Source: Dactylis glomerata
Lineage: Eukaryota; Streptophyta; Magnoliopsida; Poales; Poaceae
Assembly: GCA_007115705.1 (NCBI GenBank)
Contig: QXEO01000339.1
Coordinates: 6,815,386 to 6,879,385, forward strand
Reading direction: 5' to 3'
DNA: 64,000 nt
The notes beneath the pieces are model-generated. The model was not told where the DNA came from. It was given only the letters and a program-made list of their open reading frames with translations, and searched no databases. A program made the translations under genes and the position numbers. Below are positions 46,403 to 59,385 of the stretch, in pieces (the first letter of the stretch is position 1; each line of letters begins with the position of its first letter).

Positions 46403-49400
46403 TTATGAGACTCCCGTACTAAAATAAACAAACTACGAGCTAAGCCCCGTCCCATACCAGGGTAATGTGGTTGCACTGAGAGAAATTGGTTTGGCGAACA
46501 CTTATACACAATGCCCTTTTCTTAAACCCACCACCTCCTTTTTCCTCCATTTGAAAACCTTATTTTCAAAACTCAATTTAAAATCCATCAATGGAATAGC
46601 AATCCATTCCAAGGTTTCTCGAAATCCCATTTGAGTGTTCCCAACATAGAGTTTTTGCTCCACTACAAAGTTTTCCAAAGGTCATGATGTTAACCATCAT
46701 GCCACTAACCCAAGGGATAAGTAGGTGTCGAGAGGGTGTCATCCATGAGGATGATAACAATGACTTGTGGAGCCAAGTCGCCAATAATTGCTATCTAGAG
46801 GTAATAGCAATATAAAATCATGCAATTTCATAAACCTTTATAAAGCATGCAATAAGTAAAACTAGGATCAGATATGAATCAAGTTTAGATGGCTTGCCTT
46901 TCTCAGCTTGTCCCTGATCTTCTCCTTGATATCCAAATACTTCCCCTTCCCCGGTACTCTCGGTGTTTTTCGAATCTAGCGCCGATAAATAATGGCAACA
47001 TATAAGCATGCAAGCATTCACAGAGCACACGCCACAACATCACACATTCCACACCAAACAAGTAAAACAAACAAGTTATCTTACTGAACACTCTCAGGTA
47101 TTTCTATTGTACTCACTAATTTCCAAGAATAAGTAAAGGATTTATCTATTCACAAAACCCTAATGAGCTCTAAATAACAAGCAGGCCATTCTATTAGTTC
47201 AAAACATGCTACCAGTACACCAATGGAAAGGTATAAATTTTCTGAATCCAACGAAAGTGGAGTTGCTAAAAAAAAGACTTGTAGACATTTTCCTATGATT
47301 TTTCTTGTGTTAGCAATGGCAAAAAGGCAAGTTTAATTCCCAAATATTCTCTGTAAATAAGAAAAATCTACCAGACATGGTTATAGAAAGTTCTTGCAGT
47401 ACATATTTCAGGAAAACCGGTTCCATGTCAAAAACACCCATAAAATGTGATTTTTGATTTAAACAAACTAAACAACTCATGGCGGCACTTCAATTACTAT
47501 GCACAACCTAAACATCACAGAGGCCTCATTCAAGTTTCATATGCAAGCCAACACATTAGGCTACCACTAAAAAAAAGAGTTTGCACAAAATGGATCTCTA
47601 GATCTACACATTTGCATTTTTGATTAACAAGGTGCTTGTTTTACAAGATTAATTTCAAGTATTTCTACAGGGGCCCAAATGGAGTGGATCCGGTGCCATT
47701 AGCTAGATATTTTAACAAGGATTCTACAGAAATTTGAATCAATCCATTTACATGTTCAGAGAATTTTCTATGGATTTTAGAAGTTCATAGATTAAAGGAT
47801 TTGGTTACAGATTTCGCTGGAAAAAAAAATGGGCCGAAACAAACGGATTGGGCTGCACCGTACCAGGGCGGCTCACTATGCTATGGGCTGTGACACTTGA
47901 CTTAAAAAAAACAAGAGCGATGCTTTAATAATCGTGCTCCAGGACATGCACCACTATGCACGCTCCTGCTAGCGACGGAGACGACGGGGCCGGAGCTCAC
48001 CGCAGGGAGGCGTGGAGACGGAGGCAAGGTTGGAAAGTGGCGGAGGAGCACGAGGCGGTCCACCATGGATCCGAAGGTGAGCTCTCGGCTGCTCGCGCGG
48101 ACGGTGACGGTTTCCGCAATCGCACGGACGAGGACGATCGAGGCCGACGGTGCGGCAGACGAACTTGACGGTGCCGGCCTCCTTGAGCGCTCCTGGAGAA
48201 ACGATGGGGGCTAGATTAGATGTGCATGAGAGCTAGATATGCAGAGAGACAGAGTGAAGAGGTGGGGAGAGACGGCAGCCTCGTCTACGGCGAGTTGCGA
48301 TTGCGGACAGGGCGAGCTCCGGCTCGGTTTCTCGTTCGTCCGAGGAAGAAACAAAGCCAGGCTTCGTCCTCAGGGGAGCGAGGAGAGGGTGAGGATAGGA
48401 GTAGGGAGAGTGAGGCGAGGTGGGGATTGGTGTGAAGGCTAGAGCTGTTCGGGTTCGTATTTCATAGCTCGAGTCTGCGGTGCAGCGCGGCGTGGTGCAC
48501 GGCTCGTGGCGAGCACGAAAACGAGTGACGGAGTGAGCGTGTGGTACAGGAACAACTAGGGGGCGGTACACGAGTGCCGGAAGGAAGAGAGAAAATAGGA
48601 GTCTCGGTCTATGATGGTCGGGAGCACGCGTTTTCGTCAGTGAACAACAGGTGTTTGATCGATTTAGAGCAATGTTAAAGGGGTCTAGCGGTGAATATAG
48701 GGCTCTATCGAGGGCTCACGTACTGTGCCGTGTGGGTACGAAGCGATGGACATGACATGAGAGCGCTGGAATGCTAGGAACGCCGTGCGCGTCTGCAGAC
48801 GTGGTGACCGCCGGCTGGGTAGATTGGGCGGCGACGATTCCTTGCAGGAGGTGATTTCTTTCGGTCTTGGCATGAAGTAGTTGGACTAAGGACCGGAGGG
48901 AAGAGTCCATGGCGAGGCCTCGGGAGCTGAGGTTGTCGTTGACTCCCTGCCCAAGATCGGTGTCCACCGGAGAGACAGAAGAAAGGGGAGGGTTACAGGG
49001 AACTCTACCCCTTGCGTATGGCATGTGGGGTCGTGGTGTCGATATGGAAGAGGGCTGGAGAACTATTGGGGGTCGAAGGGAGGGAGAGATAGATGAGAGG
49101 GGAGAGGCAGAATCTTCCCAAGATTTTGGTTCGGCCCCTTCTCTTTTCTTCCAACCGAATAGGATAAAACGGCTCTGCAGCTGGCCACGGCTTCGACCGC
49201 AGGTGATCAATGCCTTCACCAAGATGCTGATTTCGATTGTTTTGAGAGAGATGGAGATATGGTCAAGTTTCGGTTTTGAAAATACGTGAGTTTCTTACCA
49301 ACATAATTTTACCAAGCACAAACATGGTTCAAACGGGTCAGAGAGATGGTCAAAGTGATGGGATTAGCCATGCCAAGTTTGGAGATTTTTGGGAGCTCAA

Positions 49401-51159
49401 AAGATTGATTTCTTGTATTGCATGAACAAGAGATTTGAATTTCGGTTTGATGGTCATTTCAGGGAATTTGAAAACACGCAACTAGAGTTCTGCATGCAAT
49501 ATGGTGCATGACATAATTTTATCAAAAATTACTTTTATGAGCAAGAGTGCTAGAAATGACATAGCTGACAACATGCATTGTTGTTATTAAAAGATAAAGG
49601 AAATCAATGTGAGACAGACTGATGTACTAAATAGATAACATTGTTTTTTTAAAGAACTTTGTAAATAGAGTTTCCAAAAACATTTGCTAAATCCTTGAAG
49701 TAGTTTTGGAGAGGAAAAAAAGAAAAAAAAAGAAAACAAGAGGGGGTTTAGGGTTTTTTTAATAGAAGTAATGGGAAGGAAAACTCCATTTGAAATAAAA
49801 TATAATAAGGAGATCCTATTTGGTTTGTAAGTACTTCTTTAGGGACCTAATTTTGATCACCAAGAAAATAGTCAACTAATTCAAGTAGAGATAGTGGATT
49901 GGAACCAGTTCCGAGAGGAGAAGTATGAACTTTTGATCTAGGGTGATTTTGCCAAAATGATATAAGCGGATAGCAAGATGAATGATAGTTAGAATAATCC
50001 CTCTATTGTTTGGGGTTCTAGAAGAGGCGCTGTCACCAAGTCAAATATAACAGATCATGATATAGAAAGTTTGTATTGGAGATTGATCATAGCCAAGTGG
50101 GGTTTTGTGAGAGAGAATAGCCACAAATATGTTCATAAACCTTGGGTAGTATCCCATAATTTTCAGAGACAAGAATGATACCAAAGAGGTACCTTTCCTA
50201 TCTCTGCTATTTTTTCTAAAATAAGAAAAATACTTGTGGAAATACTTTTTAGAAAACATATTGTGAAATGAAATGAGTGCGCACATAGAGTGAACCTCAT
50301 TTATAATTTTTGATAAGCTTGTGTTTTGAAAATAAATACTTATCTCATATGAAATACAGTTTTAGGGTTTATAGAGAGGAAAACTTCAAAATAGTTTTTA
50401 TCTGGAAAATAGAATGAAAATAGTTTATAAGAACATCCCACTAGCCATAATACTTTGATGAGTTCTAGATAGGTTAGGCCACAGGCCTACATGTAGATCA
50501 TAGCTACACAGAAGCAACTCAATTAAAATTCAACCATGGTCACACAAGGTCAACTCCCCACACAAGTTCAATCATTTGAAGCTAATCTAACATCACTAGA
50601 GGCAATGGTGAACAAGTGTTCAATGGTGATCAAGCCATGGGAAAGTTGAAAAGAGTTTCAAAGAAAGAAGTAAGGCTTTGGTAGATATTTTTAGAAACAA
50701 ATGGAGACATAATCATCTCCTTTATCAAGTTTTCTCAAAGGTGTTTTGAAAGACCACTTATCAAAGGTTTATAAAATAGTGGGATCACAACAATATATCC
50801 CTGTAGTGTTATAAATACTCAGGTTTGGGTAAAGCTTTTGTTTGAATAAATAGATCTTGGCTCCTGTTTTGGAAAATTTAAATATTTTGAAATAAAGGAG
50901 GTGCCAAGATATTCTATTTTGAGAAAAAGCTAGTAAACCAAGAGATGGCATGATCACTAGATCACAAAAATTGAGTTGGTCCACAAACTCACCCATCAAA
51001 CAACACTCTTGCAAACAAGATTTTCACAACAATCCAGGCAGACACACAGGAAAGTCTATTTTATTTATCTAGTTGCAAAAAGTTTTTTTGTTGGCCCTCA
51101 TTTTTGGATCACTAAACACTACTTAAACATGGTTAGAAAAGTTGGGGTGTTACATACAC

Positions 51160-52886
51160 TCTCTGGACACATTGCACCAAATTATATTTAGGGTCTTCTT
51201 TGCAACACACATATTATCTTTGTGCAATGTAATATCAGCCACTCTAGAAAAGAGGTGAGAAATAGTTTTGTGGTGAAGTTTTTCACAGGAACGGAATATT
51301 CATCGATCAAGGAGTCATCTAAGCAATGGATAACACCATAAGCTTGGAGATGCCCCATGGCACCCCCTGGACCTATCAACTCCTTGGTTTGCATACTATG
51401 CTTGTGTTATTTTTTTAGCATCACTTTACCGTTGCATAAACTTGGAGCGTCCACATCTAGTTTTTAATTTTTCATTTGCATCTCTTTTGTTGAATAAATA
51501 AACCACCACCTGTTGGTAAACTTTATAATAATGAGAAATCTACTGTAGGATTTGAGAGAAAAAGTTGGGAAGCAAAGGGAGATAGCAATGCAAGTAATGC
51601 TTATGTTCTATGCTTCATATGCTTTGATTGAATAGTAATTTGCTAGTACCATAATGAGTGCTATTTCTTCTTTGCGCATTGATGGTTAACTTTGAATTAC
51701 TTAGTTCATTTATAAATGTGTAGCATTATGTACATTATGCATGCTTGTGACTTTTATACCTTTCCAATGGCCAAGAAAAGAAAAGAGAAAGAAAAGAAAA
51801 AGCAAGCAAAAATTGTATCTCTGAAAACCTTGAGCCATACTTCTCCGCAAAATCTCCACCATACCTACCTACATAGCAAAATGCTATTCCAAGTATAGTA
51901 TATGTGCCATATCTTTACATTCGAAATATCCTTTTTATTGTGCAATTCGAAGCTCATGGGAAAGTAGCAGTCTACGGTGGAGTCCATTATGTAAGTTGCA
52001 TGTTTTTCATTTTGTTAGATAGAGTTAAGTTAAACCATGTTGTCATGGAATAAGACTTTAAACTTTAATTGTGTTGTTGTCATATACCTTGGGTTATGCA
52101 TATCTTTCTGGTGTGAAATGAGTGGGAGTTATCATGTTAAAGATTCGGGTATGCGTATTTGTTAGAGAAGAGCATTGGACCGCTAACGAAAACCATGCCT
52201 AATCATGGTAGAAGTTTCAGCATGGACTTCCTTATTAGTTTAAACAAGTTTAATTTACTCTATAATTGAGTACTTTTAAGAGGAGTTCATTTTTCTGTTG
52301 TCATGTCGTCCCGGTATGTATACCTTTGTAAAAAGATGAAAATCTAGAAGGCACTGTGTACAGGTGGCATGGAGGTACCCCTTTGTGAGCACTTAGTTAA
52401 AACTATATGCACACAATGAAAATTTATGGTAATTCTAAATTTGAGTATTACATGGTGGAAGGTACTATTAACAACGGGGTATGAGTCTTACAGCTAGTAA
52501 AGTGTTGATCATGTAAACCATATTTGCTCTTCACTACCGTTGACTTGGGTTGCATAATTCTCACATATACTTCCTACTTACTTTCAGTGGTTGTTTATTC
52601 AAGGCAGAGAAGAAAGAAAGAATTCCATAGCACAAGCACTTGCATGTTTAATGTCCACGGTACTTTCATTTGTTTATGCACCTTGTTATTGATTGTTGGA
52701 CATCATTGAGTTGAATTAGAAGTACCACTTTATATCTCATTTGCTTGTTGATGTACATTAAATAATGAATCATCTATCACATGCATTACTACTTGCTATT
52801 TTCATAGAAACAATAAACTCCAAAGCTCTTGTTTTATTTTATCACCTTTATACTCGAGGACGAGCATAGGTTAAGCTTGGGGATGT
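51160..52886 (+). other. G1 non-coding internal region (right piece)
   Basis: Continuation of G1 after element E; 51155-51159 (TACAC) is the right TSD of E. It contains an internal AAGCTTGGAGATGC (51340-51353) and ends with the polypurine tract AAGCTTGGGGATGT (52873-52886) abutting the LTR. A purine-rich tract lies at about 51775-51800. Open frames are short and unsupported. Confidence 0.8.
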
Positions 52887-53294
52887 TGATGCATGCAAAA
52901 TACATGCATGATCTTTGTAATTTATTGATCCATATTCCTACATATTATAATGTTATTAGTTGTTATAATCATATTTTATAATGTTTTATGGGGATTTTCT
53001 ATCGATCCCCCGTATTTTGGTTATAACTCTGCAGGGCAGGAAAACCCTGTTTGGCATATTTTTAAGTTTTGGGAACCTTCCTGGACTCAAATTGACCCAG
53101 GATTTTTGGAGCATTAATATTTACCACGAGAACATGCTGGAGATCAAGAAGTCAACGAGAGGAGGCCCAGTGGCCAAACGAGACCGGGTGGCATGGGCCC
53201 CCTGCTAGGCCGCGCCACCAAGGCTCGTTTGAGCCTCGGACCTCCGATATCGTCCATCTTCATCTCCTGGCGCTCAACTTGACCTAAAAATGCC

Positions 53295-53302
53295 TATATA
53301 AA
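53295..53302 (+). promoter_or_regulatory. TATA box in shared G LTR
   Basis: TATATAAA about 400 bp into the LTR, followed by a leader-like GC-rich segment. Confidence 0.6.
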
Positions 53303-53960
53303 GACCTCCCTCGATGATCGCAAAGGGAGGCGGCGGAGAAACATGAAACAAAGAAACAGATGATGTTCCAGCGAATATTGGTAGGGGAAATGCTGTGGGA
53401 GTCGCCCCCGGTCACTTCTCCACCCTCTCCGACGTCACCATCATCACCGCCATGAAGAGGGAGTAGTCCACCTCTGGACTATGGGTTTGTGGCAGTAGCT
53501 TGTCCTATTTCTCTCATGTACTTCATTGTTTAGACATCATATGAGCTGCCCAACATGATTATGATGCATATTATGTAATTCCTATGTGGTGGATCTTTAT
53601 TTTATTGGATGATTGATGATATGTGATATGTTATTATGTTCTTGATGTATGAGTACATGCATATTATTTCCCCGTTCTTTATTACTTGTTCTGATCCAAC
53701 ATGTATGCGAGGGCATGTGAGGGGGATGATGTTTATTGGTGAAATAACTAGGTAGTAGTGATTGAATAGAGACAGTGTTCATGATCTGCTAGGGTTGTGT
53801 ACCTGCTTCCACGGTTATTTTTGCTAGAGATAAAAAGAATGCATGTGCTATAATTTCTTAGTGACAGCTGACAATCCCGAGTGACATTCATAGACACATC
53901 TTCTATTGTATTATGTCCAAGTGGTAGCATATTGGTTGTTCAACATCATGTCAAAGTACC

Positions 53961-55493
53961 TGATACGTCTCAAACGTATCTATAATTTTTGATGCTCCAT
54001 GCTTGTTTTTACACCATTTGCCTATTGTTTCGTTACACTTCGTGGCACTTTTATGCATTTTCCTGAACTAACCTATTAACGAGTTGCCACAGTGCCAGTT
54101 CCCTGTTTTCTGCTGTTTTTGTGTTTCAGAAGTGATACACAGGAAATATTCTCGGAATTGGACGAAACCACATCCTGAAGTCTTATTTTACCGGGAAGCT
54201 TCCAGAGATCCGAAGAAGAGTCGGAGGGGGGCCACCAGGGCCCCACACGCGAGGGCGGCGCGGCCAGGGGCCTGGCCGCGTGGGCCCCGCGTGAGGGCGC
54301 CTGGCTCCCCCTCTGACGACGCCCCTTCCCTATATAAAGCCTCGGGACGGAAAACCCTAAAGGAGTCGGCAATTTTCCAGAAACAGTTCCGCAGTTCCGC
54401 CGCCGTCGAAGACAAATTTCGGGGGACAGAAGTCTCTGTTCCGGCACCCTGCCGGGACGGGGAAGTGCCCCCGGAGCCATCTTCATCGATCTCCATCGCT
54501 GTCTCCGCCGTCTCCATCGACCTCACCGCCATCTCCATCAACCTTGCTGTCTCCTATGATGAGGAGGGAGTAGTTCATCCTCGGGGCTAAGGGCTCTACC
54601 GGTAGCTATGTGGTTCACCTCTCTCTCCCATGATGTGATCTTTATGTGATCGTGAGCTTTGTATCATGTTGAACAAGTAGATGTTATTATTCAGATATTA
54701 TGTGTACTCTAGTGATGTTATTAAAGTAATCTATTCCTCCTGCCATGGTGTAACGGTGACAGTGCGTGCATCATGGTGGTACTTGGTTTAGGCTATGATT
54801 GTGATCTCTTGTGGATTATGAGAATAATTATTGCTATGATAGTTTGAGTGATCTATTCCTCCTTTCATGGTGTAATGGTGACAGTGTGTGCACCGTGTTA
54901 GTACTTGGTCTAAGTTGCAATGATTTCTATCTTGAATTGTGATCTGATTTGGATGTCTCTATGAGTGGTGTTTGTCAAGTACTTGATGAACTTTAAGGGG
55001 TGCTTCTGTAGCCACTACACAATGATTAGTGTTATTCAATAGGAGAGTAATTCAGAGTACCATAGTGGAGAGAAGTTGTTTATTTGTTCAATCATGTTAT
55101 ATTGTTGGGAGTGTGTCCACTAGTGAAAGTATGATCCCTAGGCCTTGTTTCCAAGCTTTGCACACCGTTTACTTGCTGTTTTGTTACATGTTTGCTCGCA
55201 GCGATTTTTATTCCAGATTGTATTTACTACTTATAATCATCTATACCACTTGTATTTCACTATCTCTTCGCCGAACTAGTGCACCTATACATTTGACAAG
55301 TGTATTGGGGACACAAGAGACTTTCTGTATCGTAATTGCAGGGTTGCTTGAGAGGGATAGCTTTGACCTCTAACCTCCCTGAGTTCGATAAACCTTGGGT
55401 GATCCACTTAAGGGAAACTTGCTGCTGTTCTACAAACCTCTGCACTTCGAGGCCCAACACTGTCTACAAGAACAGAAGCGTGTGTAGACATCA
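53961..55493 (+). repeat. Element B 5' LTR
   Basis: TATA box at 54331-54338, perfect leader hairpin at 54441-54455, and an imperfect duplicated block near 54730-54790 and 54850-54912, as in A. Ends CATCA. Confidence 0.95.
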
Positions 55494-55503
55494 AGCTCTT
55501 TTC

Positions 55504-55521
55504 TGGCGCCGTTGCCGGGGA
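55504..55521 (+). other. B primer binding site (tRNA-Asp)
   Basis: TGGCGCCGTTGCCGGGGA, an 18-of-18 match, 10 bp after the LTR. An AG|GTAAGG donor-like string follows directly. Confidence 0.95.
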
Positions 55522-55633
55522 GGTAAGGTAAAAGGTACTCGCATCCTCCTGTGTGAGTGCTCGAAGTTATTTCCTTTAGATTCTGCAATTACATCTTTTT
55601 GTTTCTTGTTTTTATTTTCACTAGTTAGGATTA

Positions 55634-56449
55634 ATGGAAAACAAAGAGTTCTGTAGTCTTTTTCCTAAGTTTAGATATGAAGTGTTTGAAGAGAAAATTG
55701 AAAAACCTTTGGAGCTTAATTTGCATACTAATAGTGTTGTTAGTATGAATGCTTTGAACACCGTTGTTGCTAATGCTATAGAAAAGTCTAAGCTTGGGGA
55801 AGCTAGTTTTGTTAAGCATGATATTTTTAGTTCCCCAGCTTTAGTGGAGAAAATTTGCTCTGATGATATTTTATCTCCCATATGTGATGTTCCTTCTTAT
55901 GATGATATGTTTGAAGAATATGCTTTGCGACATAGTAGTTATCTAGCTTGTGATGATGAGTATAATATTTTCAGTTCACCTACTATTGAGGATAAAATTA
56001 GTTATGATTACAATATGCCTCCTATTTTTGATGATTATGGTGATGAGAATAATTATTCTGCTCAATCTGCTCCTACTACTATTGTTCCTGTGGTGAGTAT
56101 TAATTCTTTTATGCATGTGGCTCATGATAGGGATGCTTTATGTGATAGTTATATTGTTAATTCTATTCATGATGCTACTGAAAGTTATTATGAGAGAGGG
56201 AAACATGGTTTGATGGATCTCAATAATATTGAGTTTCCCCTCTTTATGTTGCAAATCTTGAAGTGGCACTTGTTTTATCTATCCATGCTTGCTACTATCT
56301 GCCTCGTTGATTTATTTTCTTACAAGATTCCTATGCATCGGAAGTGGTTCAGATATAAATATCTTTCACATTTGCTTTTTGATGCCCTATATTGCTTTAA
56401 GTTCCTATATGGCGCCTTTGCCTCAAGCTCTTATATGGCGCCCACATGA
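55634..56449 (+). CDS. Unknown acidic ORF of element B (271 aa)
   Basis: Homologue of the 323-aa ORF of element A, with the same MENKEF start and the same MAPT end. It lacks two middle stretches found in A, both removed in frame, and remains fully open. The internal repeat is kept (DIFSSPALVEK and NIFSSPTIEDK, each followed by Pro and Asp). The C-terminal ~75 residues are hydrophobic with basic clusters and may contain membrane helices. There are no recognised enzyme or nucleic-acid-binding motifs. It is the only ORF of the element and occupies the gag position. Two open copies despite about 2% LTR decay are compatible with, but do not prove, selection on the protein. Confidence 0.6.
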   Translation: MENKEFCSLFPKFRYEVFEEKIEKPLELNLHTNSVVSMNALNTVVANAIEKSKLGEASFVKHDIFSSPALVEKICSDDILSPICDVPSYDDMFEEYALRHSSYLACDDEYNIFSSPTIEDKISYDYNMPPIFDDYGDENNYSAQSAPTTIVPVVSINSFMHVAHDRDALCDSYIVNSIHDATESYYERGKHGLMDLNNIEFPLFMLQILKWHLFYLSMLATICLVDLFSYKIPMHRKWFRYKYLSHLLFDALYCFKFLYGAFASSSYMAPT

Positions 56450-59385
56450 GCATCTTTGCAAATTACTGCGCCTAGCTCAAAGGCGTTAAAGAAAAGCACT
56501 CTTGGGAGATAACCCATTGTTTTATTTTCAGTACTTTTTATTTTATTTGAGTCTTGGAAGTTATTACTACTGTAATAACCGCTCCTTATCCTTTTTTATT
56601 TCGTTGTTGTGCCAAGAGAAGCCTCTAATTTGAGTGAGGTAAAGATTTGGGGATGTTGCTGTCCTGAAACTGTTTTCGGTGCTGCACCGTAAAAATTCGT
56701 GAAAATTATCTGTATATATTTTGGACCTGCGATTTCTTGTGCATATGCCCCAGGTTATTTCCAAACTTTCGTTAGTTGAACACTTTTTGATTTGAGCAAC
56801 AGAAAACCCCTAAAAAATTCGACCTTTGTCAGCTGTTCAGTTTTGACAGATTTCTGCCAATATTTCTGTTTGCCACTTTATCGCTTTCTTTTGAGTTCTT
56901 TTGATCACGGAACTTTTGGGGAAGTTGCTACAGTAGTATATACTTAATATGTGGTGGTTTTAGGTTGAAACCTGAAGTAAAAAGGGTTGATTCTATGTTA
57001 TGCTTGCACTAATGTTGCTAATAGAATTGTGTTTAGTTTTGTATGAAGGAAGTTTTCAAGAGTAGGGATTGGAAAATGATGAGATGAGTTGAAGAATGGA
57101 CAAAAGCTCAATCTTGGGGATGCCCAGCACCCCAAGAAATATTCAAGAAGTACAAGCGTCAAAGCTTGGGGATGCCCCCGAGGCACCCCTTCTTCATCGG
57201 CAAAAATCAGGTCACCTTTCAAGACACTATATTTTTATTGCTTCATGCACTATGTGTTTTTCTTGGAGCGTCAGTTGTTTTTGTTTTCAATATTAGTTTA
57301 GTTTTGTTTGCTGCAATAAATGGTTAGATCACATCATGTTTCTTTTGGAGGAGATGAACTCGCTTTTCATTTGCCAAGAACACTCCAGTTTTCACTCTTA
57401 TCAAAAAACGAGTGTTCTTCTTTTTCTGCTACTGCTTTTGGTTTTCGTTTTTGCCTTGATTTGTGTTCAGATCTTCTTATATTTATTTATCAAGGTGTAT
57501 TTTTGCCTCTGGACCATGTTGGTTTTCCTCAAAAGAGTTGGATTAAAAAAATTCAAATGGTGTTGGAAAAGAGAAAAAGCTTTATGCAAAAAAGTGGTAC
57601 AAGAAGGAGCTTGTGTAGACTGCGGCTTAGACTTTTGCATGTCATGCTTGATGTATTTTTGATAGTATGCTTAGTGGTTTTGCTGTAGCATGACTTGTCT
57701 CAAATAACTGAGATAGCTTAATGAGCCTTTGAAAAAATCATGCGTTGTTTTAATTATATGGAAGCATTTATTTGGATTTCTCCTTTGATGCTTTATTTGG
57801 GTTGACTTGGCGCATGCTCACACATGTTAGACTCTTACAAAGTCGCCAATAGCCTTCATGATCATTTAGTTTTTGACTTTTGATGCCATCTTATGCTTCT
57901 TTTAATGTCGCTTTGTCGCTTTGCATGATTATGGCCATTATTGCTCTCTTAGTTGGTCGCTCCCAGTCTTTTGCTAGCCCTCGCCTTGTACTGAGTATGA
58001 GCTCTACTCGTGCATCCAACTCCTAAAAGCCAAAGTTTTCCAAAGTGTCCACCATACATACCTACTAGCAATTTGCTATTCCAAGTAAATTTGACTTGCT
58101 TTTATTTTCTCTTCAAATTAAACTCTTACCAGTGTTATGCGAAATTCAGTCAGTAAAGCTCTCACGAACCGGAAGGCACACTTTACTTTTTCCTGTTCTT
58201 AAAAATTTGACATTGTGGTCTCTTATGTTGAGTTGTTATGCTTGCAAGTTGTAAGTTGGATTCTAGCCCAGCCATGCTGTCATGGGGCAAGCTTTCAACA
58301 TTGCACTTCTTATTTGAGTTGATATCGTGATCTTTTGTTTATGGATGCCCGCGGTGTGAAATGAATTGGGAATCTTGTGGGGATCATGGAGTTTGTATAT
58401 GTGTTAGGGAAACGCCGGGCCGCCAATCTAAGCCATGCATAATTCATGGTGGAAATTTGCAGCATACCCATGGTGAACATTCGACGACGCATCTCTCAAT
58501 AAAAAGCTAAACAAAAAGGCAAATAAAAGAGATGTCGAGGTGTTCATTGTCTGCTTGTCCTGTCATTTTGGTGTGGGCTTGTTCCATGTCATCGGGCACA
58601 GAGGTACCCCATTGGCGGTTCTCAATGATATGCATATACTTACAATGACAAGAGCCTTGCTTGGGACTCTAAGTAAAGTAGCATGAGGTTTGGGTACTCA
58701 TATTCACGGGGCACAAGGTTTTCAACTTATGATTTGTCAAGCATATGCATCATAATTGTTCTCGCATTAACTTTAACCATTCAAGATGCTTATGATGGGG
58801 GCAATGAGAGCTCAAAGCCGGTAAGTACCATAATTTTTGAAGGTTATAAAACTTGCAATCACTGCTTCCCTCTGCGAAGGGCCTTTCTTTTACTTTTATG
58901 TTGAGTCACCACCTTCTTTCTTTATGCACCATTAAGAGAGCATAGTTGTCATTCTTAGTGTGATATGCATTGTCCCAAAGTTCATTGATTGACTCATATT
59001 GTTGGTTTCACTTGTTCTTAAATTATTTGTATCTAGTCGCCCTCTTAAACTTGAAGGTGTCCTATGCATTTATGTTTTGCTCTCTTTGAAGGACAAGCTG
59101 AAAACCTTTTGTATGTTTTTCCTTATGATTTGAACACACGTTTGACTTTCATTGTTTCATTATCATGATCTTTTGTTTGTGTTCATTTACATGTTTACAA
59201 CATGGTTGCTAAGTTCTTATTGTCATGATTATATCTTCATGCCCATGTTTTAAGTTCTTATGATCCCAGCTCACAAATGCTTACATATATGATCAAGATT
59301 GTGTAGGTGCATGTCACCTCAAAAATTATTCTTTTGTTATCACTTACCTACTCGAGGACGAGCAGGAGTTAAGCTTGGGGATGCT
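56450..59385 (+). other. Element B non-coding internal region
   Basis: Begins with the twin hairpins (56469-56485 and 56503-56516). The AAGCTTGGGGATGC-type motif occurs at 57110-57123 (one base different), 57162-57175 and as the terminal polypurine tract at 59371-59384. Short open frames such as 57320-57688 overlap in several frames and are not called. The region is shared with A and C. Confidence 0.8.
59371..59384 (+). other. B polypurine tract
   Basis: AAGCTTGGGGATGC, one base before the 3' LTR. Confidence 0.8.

Larger units (their letters stand above)
2772..51154 (-). mobile_element. Element E: LARD-like LTR retrotransposon (minus strand)
   Basis: A 48.4-kb span containing an element of about 14 kb plus three later insertions (D, A with C, and Helitron F). 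The left LTR is 2772-23402 and the right LTR is 40708-51154. Without insertions each is about 5.9 kb. The flanks are TACAC at 2767-2771 and at 51155-51159, a perfect 5-bp TSD. Orientation is minus: a tRNA-iMet primer site lies beside the right LTR and a polypurine tract beside the left. The internal region is only about 2.15 kb and shows no coding domain. Huge LTRs around a short non-coding core fit the LARD class (Sukkula-like). In the left LTR the outermost dinucleotide reads TA rather than TG, a point mutation. Sampled LTR divergence is about 4%, making E older than the elements inside it. Confidence 0.9.
40708..51154 (-). repeat. Element E 5' LTR, interrupted by Helitron F
   Basis: In element orientation it runs 51154 to 40708. 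It is split by Helitron F between 41629 and 46197 and is about 5.88 kb without it. It retains the uninterrupted version of the D insertion site near 48457-48463. A minus-strand ORF of 168 codons (48716-49222) is broken to 102 codons in the other LTR, so I leave it uncalled. Confidence 0.92.

Noticed and set aside
48716..49222. 168-codon minus-strand frame in the E 5' LTR
   Set aside because: The other E LTR carries a broken version. The frame lies in a GC-rich block that is open in several frames on both strands, and no domain is recognised.
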